A DNA stretch of 64,000 bases from Planctomicrobium piriforme (lineage in GTDB: Bacteria; Planctomycetota; Planctomycetia; Pirellulales; UBA1268), in assembly GCA_945861585.1 (NCBI GenBank), contig CAMAVC010000001.1, forward strand, positions 131,947 to 195,946, written 5' to 3'. Below are positions 60,675 through 64,000 of this stretch, piece after piece. Both the position numbers and the translations under genes were made by a program. A model generated the notes under the pieces. It saw nothing but the letters and a program-made list of their open reading frames with translations. It was not told where the DNA came from and made no database searches. Numbering within the stretch: the stretch's first letter is position 1; each line of letters starts with the position of its first letter.

Positions 60675-61880
60675 ATGTCGGCGAAGGATATCACGTTCCC
60701 CGCGTCCGCCGAGCGAGCGGCGGCCCTCAAGGCCCGGCGGCAGCTGAAGATGGCGCGATCCGCACATGCCTACGTGCGCGGCAACACCAAGAACTTCTAC
60801 GAATGGCTCGAGGGGAGCACCGGCCAGACGGTGCCCGCCGGGCCGTCGATCTGGATCTGTGGCGACTGCCACGCAGGCAACATCGGTCCGATCGCCAGTG
60901 CCAAGGGCACCGTCTCGATCCAGATCCGCGACCTCGACCAGACCATCGTCGGCAATCCGGCCCACGATCTGATCCGACTCGGCCTCTCGATGGCCAGCGC
61001 CGCCCGCGGGTCGGACCTGCCAGGAGTGACGACGGCCCGGATGATGGAGCAGATCATCGAAGGCTACGAGCAGAGTTTCGGCGCCGTCGCCGATGCCGAC
61101 GACGAATGGCCCGAGGTCGTCCAACAGGCCATGAAGGCCGCGCTCAAGCGGAGTTGGAAAGACCTGGCCCGTGAGCGGATCGAGGACACGAAGCCCACGA
61201 TCCCGCTCGGCAAGACGTTCTGGCCGCTGGCCGACGACGAGCGCGAGGCGGTCGACGCGATCTTCGCCACCGACGCCGGCCACCGGCTCGTCACCGCGCT
61301 CAAGTCGCGGCCCGACGACGCGGAGATCGAGGTGGTCGATGCGGCCTATTGGGTGAAGGGCTGCAGTTCGCTCGGCCTCCTGCGCTGCGCCGTGCTCGTG
61401 TCGGTCGGCGGCAAGAAGGGGGAGCTGTGCCTCATCGACGTGAAGGAGGCGGTCCCGGCTCTCGCACCGCATGCCGCCGATGCCGAGATCCCCGCCGACC
61501 ATGCCGAGCGCGTGGTGCAGGGAGCCTGGCATCTGTCTCCGGCGCTGGGCGACCGGATGCTGGCGGCGAAGGTCCTCGATCACCCGGTGTTCGTGCGGGA
61601 ACTGCTGCCGCAGGATCTGAAGTTCGAACTAGCCGATCTGACGTGTGATGAGGCGATGCGTCTCGCCCGATTTCTGGCGACGGTCGTCGGCAAGGCGCAC
61701 GCCCGCCAGCTGGATGAGCCCACCCGCAAGGCCTGGCAGGAGGAGCTGAGCGGCCATCGCTCAAAGACGCTCGACGCCCCGTCGTGGCTGTGGGCGAGCG
61801 TGGTCGACCTGCTCGCAACCCACGAAAAGGCCTACCTCGAGCACTGCCGTCGCTTCGCGATGGAGGGGACACGCACGTAG
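60675..61880 (+). CDS. DUF2252 kinase-like-fold protein
   Basis: A 401-aa DUF2252 protein. The block IWICGDCHAGNIGPI followed by IQIRDLDQTIVGNPAHDLIRL resembles the catalytic loop (HxxN) and DFD-type metal site of aminoglycoside-phosphotransferase-like kinases. Later motifs are VKGCSSLGLLRCAVLV (a glycine-containing sheet) and KARARQ-type helices. The substrate is unknown. AAGGAG nine bases before ATG 60675 fixes the start. Its stop lies inside the first copy of a tandem repeat (61877-61926). Confidence 0.9.
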   Translation: MSAKDITFPASAERAAALKARRQLKMARSAHAYVRGNTKNFYEWLEGSTGQTVPAGPSIWICGDCHAGNIGPIASAKGTVSIQIRDLDQTIVGNPAHDLIRLGLSMASAARGSDLPGVTTARMMEQIIEGYEQSFGAVADADDEWPEVVQQAMKAALKRSWKDLARERIEDTKPTIPLGKTFWPLADDEREAVDAIFATDAGHRLVTALKSRPDDAEIEVVDAAYWVKGCSSLGLLRCAVLVSVGGKKGELCLIDVKEAVPALAPHAADAEIPADHAERVVQGAWHLSPALGDRMLAAKVLDHPVFVRELLPQDLKFELADLTCDEAMRLARFLATVVGKAHARQLDEPTRKAWQEELSGHRSKTLDAPSWLWASVVDLLATHEKAYLEHCRRFAMEGTRT

Positions 61881-61926
61881 GCCAGCTTGCTTAGTCCGGC
61901 CCGTAGGCCGGCTTGCTTAGTCCGGC
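61877..61926. repeat. Two tandem 24-bp direct repeats spanning two convergent stop codons
   Basis: The unit GTAGGCCRGCTTGCTTAGTC plus CGGC occurs at 61877-61900 and 61903-61926, differing at one base and separated by CC. The first copy contains the DUF2252 TAG and the second the TAA of the minus-strand flavin oxidoreductase. A short CCGGCG...CGCCGG hairpin potential follows. This looks like a recent small duplication of a dispersed repeat at a convergent gene end. Confidence 0.7.
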
Positions 61927-63026
61927 GCGAACGCCGGATAGTCCGTGTAGCCCTTCGCGCCGGTCGGCGAATACCAGGCGGCCATGTCGGCCGGGGCGGC
62001 GAGCGGCCAGCCGTGGCGGAAGCGTTCGACCAGGTCGGGGTTGCTGATGAACGGCCGCCCGAAGGCAACGAGGTCGGCGGTGCCCCCGGCCACCGCCTGC
62101 TCGGCCGACTCGAGCGTGTAGCCGCAGTTGCCCATGAGCGGGCCCTTGAACACGCGCCGAAACTCAGCCAGCGTCATCGGCTCGCCGAGCGTGTGAAACC
62201 CGAATGCGAGCCCGTCCACAACATGGAGGTAGGCGAGGCCGCAGCGGTCGAGCATCGTGGCGACGTGCGTGAACTGCTCGCGGAAGTTGGGCGATCCCAT
62301 GTCATTGAACACGCCGTTGGGCGAGATTCGCACGCCCACGCGGTGCGCCGGCCATTCCGCCGAGACCGCCTCCACCACCTCTCGCAGAAACCGTGCCCGC
62401 TTCTCGATGCTGCCCCCGTAGTCGTCGGTGCGGAGGTTGGTCTTCGACTGCAGGAACTGGTCGATGAGGTAGCCGTTGGCGGCGTGAACCTCGACGCCGT
62501 CAAACCCGGCGGCCCGCGCCCGGGCGGCAGCCCGGCGGTAGTCGGCCACGATGGCGGCGATCTCCCAGGTCTCGAGGGCCCGGGGCGTCTCGTAGGGCTT
62601 CTTGCCGAGTGGCGTGGAGATGCCGTCGCCATCGATCTTCACCGCCGAAGCCGACACAGGCAGGCTGCCACCGTGAAAGTCGCTATGCGAGGCGCGGCCC
62701 ATGTGCCAGAGTTGGAGGAAGATGCGTCCGCCCGCCGCATGCACCGCCGACGTGATGGTCTTCCATCCCGCCTCCATCGCGTCGGTGTAGACGCCAGGCG
62801 ATTCGAGCCACCCGTTGGCCTGCTCCGAGATCGTGGTGGCCTCGGCGATGATCAGCCCTGCGGAGGCCCGCTGAACGTAATACTCCGCCATGGTCGCATT
62901 CGGAATCCGTTCCTTGCCGGCGCGGCCGCGCGTGAGCGGCGCCATCACGATCCGGTTGGGCAGCGCGAGGTCGCCGAGTGAAAACGGCTGCAGCAGATGC
63001 GGGGACGACGGCGATGACATGCTCAT
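61917..63026 (-). CDS. NADH:flavin oxidoreductase, Old Yellow Enzyme family (NemA-like)
   Basis: A 369-aa FMN-dependent ene-reductase of the TIM-barrel OYE family. Motifs: LLQPFSLGDLALPNRIVMAPLTRGRA, FLQLWHMGRASH, GFDGVEVHAANGYLIDQFLQSKTNLRTDDYGGSIEKRARF (catalytic His/Asn pair in HAAN), and GGTADLVAFGRPFISNPDLVERF. It would reduce activated C=C bonds or nitro/maleimide compounds with NAD(P)H. The start ATG 63026 (MSMSSPS) was chosen over the track's 63245, which runs into the Cys-rich gene. A C-terminal YSPTGAKGYTDYP is typical of NemA-type proteins. Confidence 0.94.
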   Translation of the reverse strand: MSMSSPSSPHLLQPFSLGDLALPNRIVMAPLTRGRAGKERIPNATMAEYYVQRASAGLIIAEATTISEQANGWLESPGVYTDAMEAGWKTITSAVHAAGGRIFLQLWHMGRASHSDFHGGSLPVSASAVKIDGDGISTPLGKKPYETPRALETWEIAAIVADYRRAAARARAAGFDGVEVHAANGYLIDQFLQSKTNLRTDDYGGSIEKRARFLREVVEAVSAEWPAHRVGVRISPNGVFNDMGSPNFREQFTHVATMLDRCGLAYLHVVDGLAFGFHTLGEPMTLAEFRRVFKGPLMGNCGYTLESAEQAVAGGTADLVAFGRPFISNPDLVERFRHGWPLAAPADMAAWYSPTGAKGYTDYPAFAPD

Positions 63027-63109
63027 AGGACGGCGAGTATAGCCGTTGAGGCGGCGGGGGACTCTCGTCTCCCGCCGCCCCACGCACTTCGTCGACTGCC
63101 GGTCAGCCC

Positions 63110-63337
63110 TTACGTGCGGCAGCAGCCCGAGCTGCAGCAGGCCGCACGCTCGGCCTTCACGCCGGCGGTCGGGCACTCGTCGACGCAGCACTCGCAGCCG
63201 CACTCGGTGCACGTGCAGGTGCCCGTCTCGCAGCAGGTGCAGCAATCACACTTCGGGCAGCCGACAGTCGGGCTGCCATTGATGGCGGGCACGAAGGCCG
63301 TGAGGCCGAGCGCCGCCCAGAGAAAGAGACTGTTCAT
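63110..63337 (-). CDS. Secreted cysteine-rich metallothionein-like protein
   Basis: A 75-aa protein with signal peptide MNSLFLWAALGLTAFVPAING and a mature part carrying 17 cysteines (CPKCDCCTCCETGTCTCTECGCECC ... AACCSSGCCRT). Cys-x-Cys and Cys-Cys pairs dominate, as in metallothioneins, but export is unusual for them. AAAGGG lies seven bases before the ATG. It is followed on the minus strand by the OYE gene and preceded by another Cys/His-rich secreted protein, suggesting a metal-binding or metal-stress locus. Confidence 0.75.
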   Translation of the reverse strand: MNSLFLWAALGLTAFVPAINGSPTVGCPKCDCCTCCETGTCTCTECGCECCVDECPTAGVKAERAACCSSGCCRT

Positions 63338-63426
63338 GGGAAAACCCTTTGCATCTGAAACCTGAATCGATCAGTCCACGTCACGACGTGTGAGCGTGGA
63401 GAAGCCTGCAGAACGCGGCGCTCGAT

Positions 63427-63777
63427 TCAAATCCGCCACACGCCAAACAGGATCCGCGGCGGGCGGATCGGCACGGCGAGCGAGGCCGCCAGATATTCCC
63501 GGCTGACGCCGAGCACCTGCGGCACGAGGGGTAGCACCATCGCCAGCCCGAGGGCCGGGCCACCATCGGCACACGCCGTGAGCGGCCCTTGCGACAGCGG
63601 CTGCTCGTCCCGGGCATCCAACTGGCAGTGGCAAGGCTCGTCGTGGCAGCACGCTTCGTGGACGACGGCACAACAAGGCTGGTCGCAGGAACGGCAGAGC
63701 GTCGTCGGGGCGGCCTGAGCGACCACTGCCGCACAGGCTGCCAAGACCCACCCGAAATGGTTGTTGGTGCGTTCCAC
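63427..63777 (-). CDS. Secreted Cys/His-rich small protein
   Basis: A 116-aa protein starting at GTG 63777, with GAGGAG eight bases upstream. A signal peptide (WVLAACAAVVAQAA) is followed by TTLCRSCDQPCCAVVHEACCHDEPCHCQLDARDEQ, with nine Cys and several His residues, then a hydrophobic C-terminal part (LGLAMVLPLVPQVLGV, YLAASLAVPI) and a basic end. The Cys/His segment suits copper, zinc or cadmium binding. No family is recognised. It is co-directional with the Cys-rich gene downstream. Confidence 0.65.
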   Translation of the reverse strand: MERTNNHFGWVLAACAAVVAQAAPTTLCRSCDQPCCAVVHEACCHDEPCHCQLDARDEQPLSQGPLTACADGGPALGLAMVLPLVPQVLGVSREYLAASLAVPIRPPRILFGVWRI

Positions 63778-64000
63778 CGCGACGACTCCTCGAATTGTTT
63801 CTACGGGGGCTAGGCCGCAATAGTTCGCAAAGCGCCGCCCGCCTATAATCCGGGCATCGTTCCCCGGTGACGGCCGGGGAGATAACAGTCTGGCGGCGAA
63901 CTCGCAGTGATCGCGACGGCTGGGATTCCTTTCGCGAAAGGAGGTGGTCTAGTGACGCAAGACTGTACCGGAGGGCTGCGCCGATAACGGCGAGTCGACG
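63778..64000 (+). other. Structured intergenic/leader region at window edge
   Basis: On the plus strand the TATAAT at 63844-63849 is a perfect -10 box. It is followed by the hairpin TCCCCGG-TGACGG-CCGGGGA (63861-63880) and the palindrome CCTTTCGCGAAAGG (63929-63942), whose right arm overlaps an SD-like AAAGGAGG before a GTG at 63952. The GTG frame closes after 11 codons, so it could be a leader peptide or part of a non-coding RNA whose remainder lies past the window. No known RNA family is recognised. Confidence 0.4.
63844..63849 (+). promoter_or_regulatory. Perfect -10 box (TATAAT)
   Basis: TATAAT stands out in a GC-rich region at the right edge, upstream of two hairpins and an SD-like sequence. 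No good -35 box is visible at 16-18 bases, so this remains a candidate promoter reading to the right. Confidence 0.35.

Noticed and set aside
61877-61926. CRISPR-like repeat
   Set aside because: Only two units with a two-base gap, lying over stop codons; no spacers and no cas genes.

Overview
The window reads as a high-GC chromosome segment of a planctomycete, probably of the Pirellula-like lineage. The evidence is three adjacent pairs of planctomycete-type secreted proteins (PSCyt1-DUF1549-DUF1553 followed by DUF1501), a DUF1559 prepilin-like protein with its H-x9-DG motif, Gfo/Idh/MocA and TIM-barrel sugar enzymes, and a BamA-type outer membrane assembly protein. No rRNA, tRNA, CRISPR array, insertion sequence or prophage was recognised. 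The ORF track is dominated by antisense shadows of GC-rich genes; starts here were re-chosen from domain boundaries, Shine-Dalgarno (SD) sites and overlaps.

Left part (1-24.3 kb): a HemX/CcsA-like membrane protein overlapping hemA; a secreted terpenoid-cyclase-fold repeat protein; a DUF1559 prepilin-like protein; a minus-strand DUF1501/DUF1549 pair; a BaiN-type flavoprotein converging on a GT9 glycosyltransferase that follows a bamA-like gene; a fusion of a YrdC/TsaC-like domain with a protein-arginine-phosphatase-like domain, followed by rpiB; a three-gene sugar isomerase/oxidoreductase group; DUF72; a DUF3127 OB-fold-like protein with an SSB-like tail; and a cryptochrome/photolyase-family protein.

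Middle (24.3-46.99 kb): an exported catalase-peroxidase (katG) behind a sterol-desaturase-like enzyme and a redoxin-cytochrome c-monooxygenase-like protein, all co-directional with the photolyase-like gene (a plausible oxidative/light-stress run). Next come a large YdiJ-like FAD/Fe-S dehydrogenase and a tightly overlapping five-gene minus-strand operon (PqqD-like, HPr-kinase-like, two GT2 glycosyltransferases, NTP_transf_5-like nucleotidyltransferase). Two plus-strand DUF1549/DUF1501 pairs and a classical photolyase (phrB) follow.

Right part (46.99-64 kb): a lipoprotein downstream of an LL-DAP-aminotransferase-like enzyme, a 34-aa acidic micro-ORF, a COQ4-motif protein downstream of an ECF sigma factor, an orphan integrase-arm-like protein, a 2226-aa single-chain AddB-AddA helicase-nuclease, DUF2130, a VapBC-type toxin-antitoxin pair with an operator palindrome, DUF2252, an Old Yellow Enzyme, two secreted cysteine-rich proteins and a structured leader at the edge.

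The most notable candidates for new biology are the PqqD/HprK/GT2/GT2/nucleotidyltransferase operon with a peptide-like tail on the PqqD protein, the AddB-AddA fusion, and the YrdC-arginine phosphatase fusion. All functional assignments come from reading translated motifs; no database search was run.
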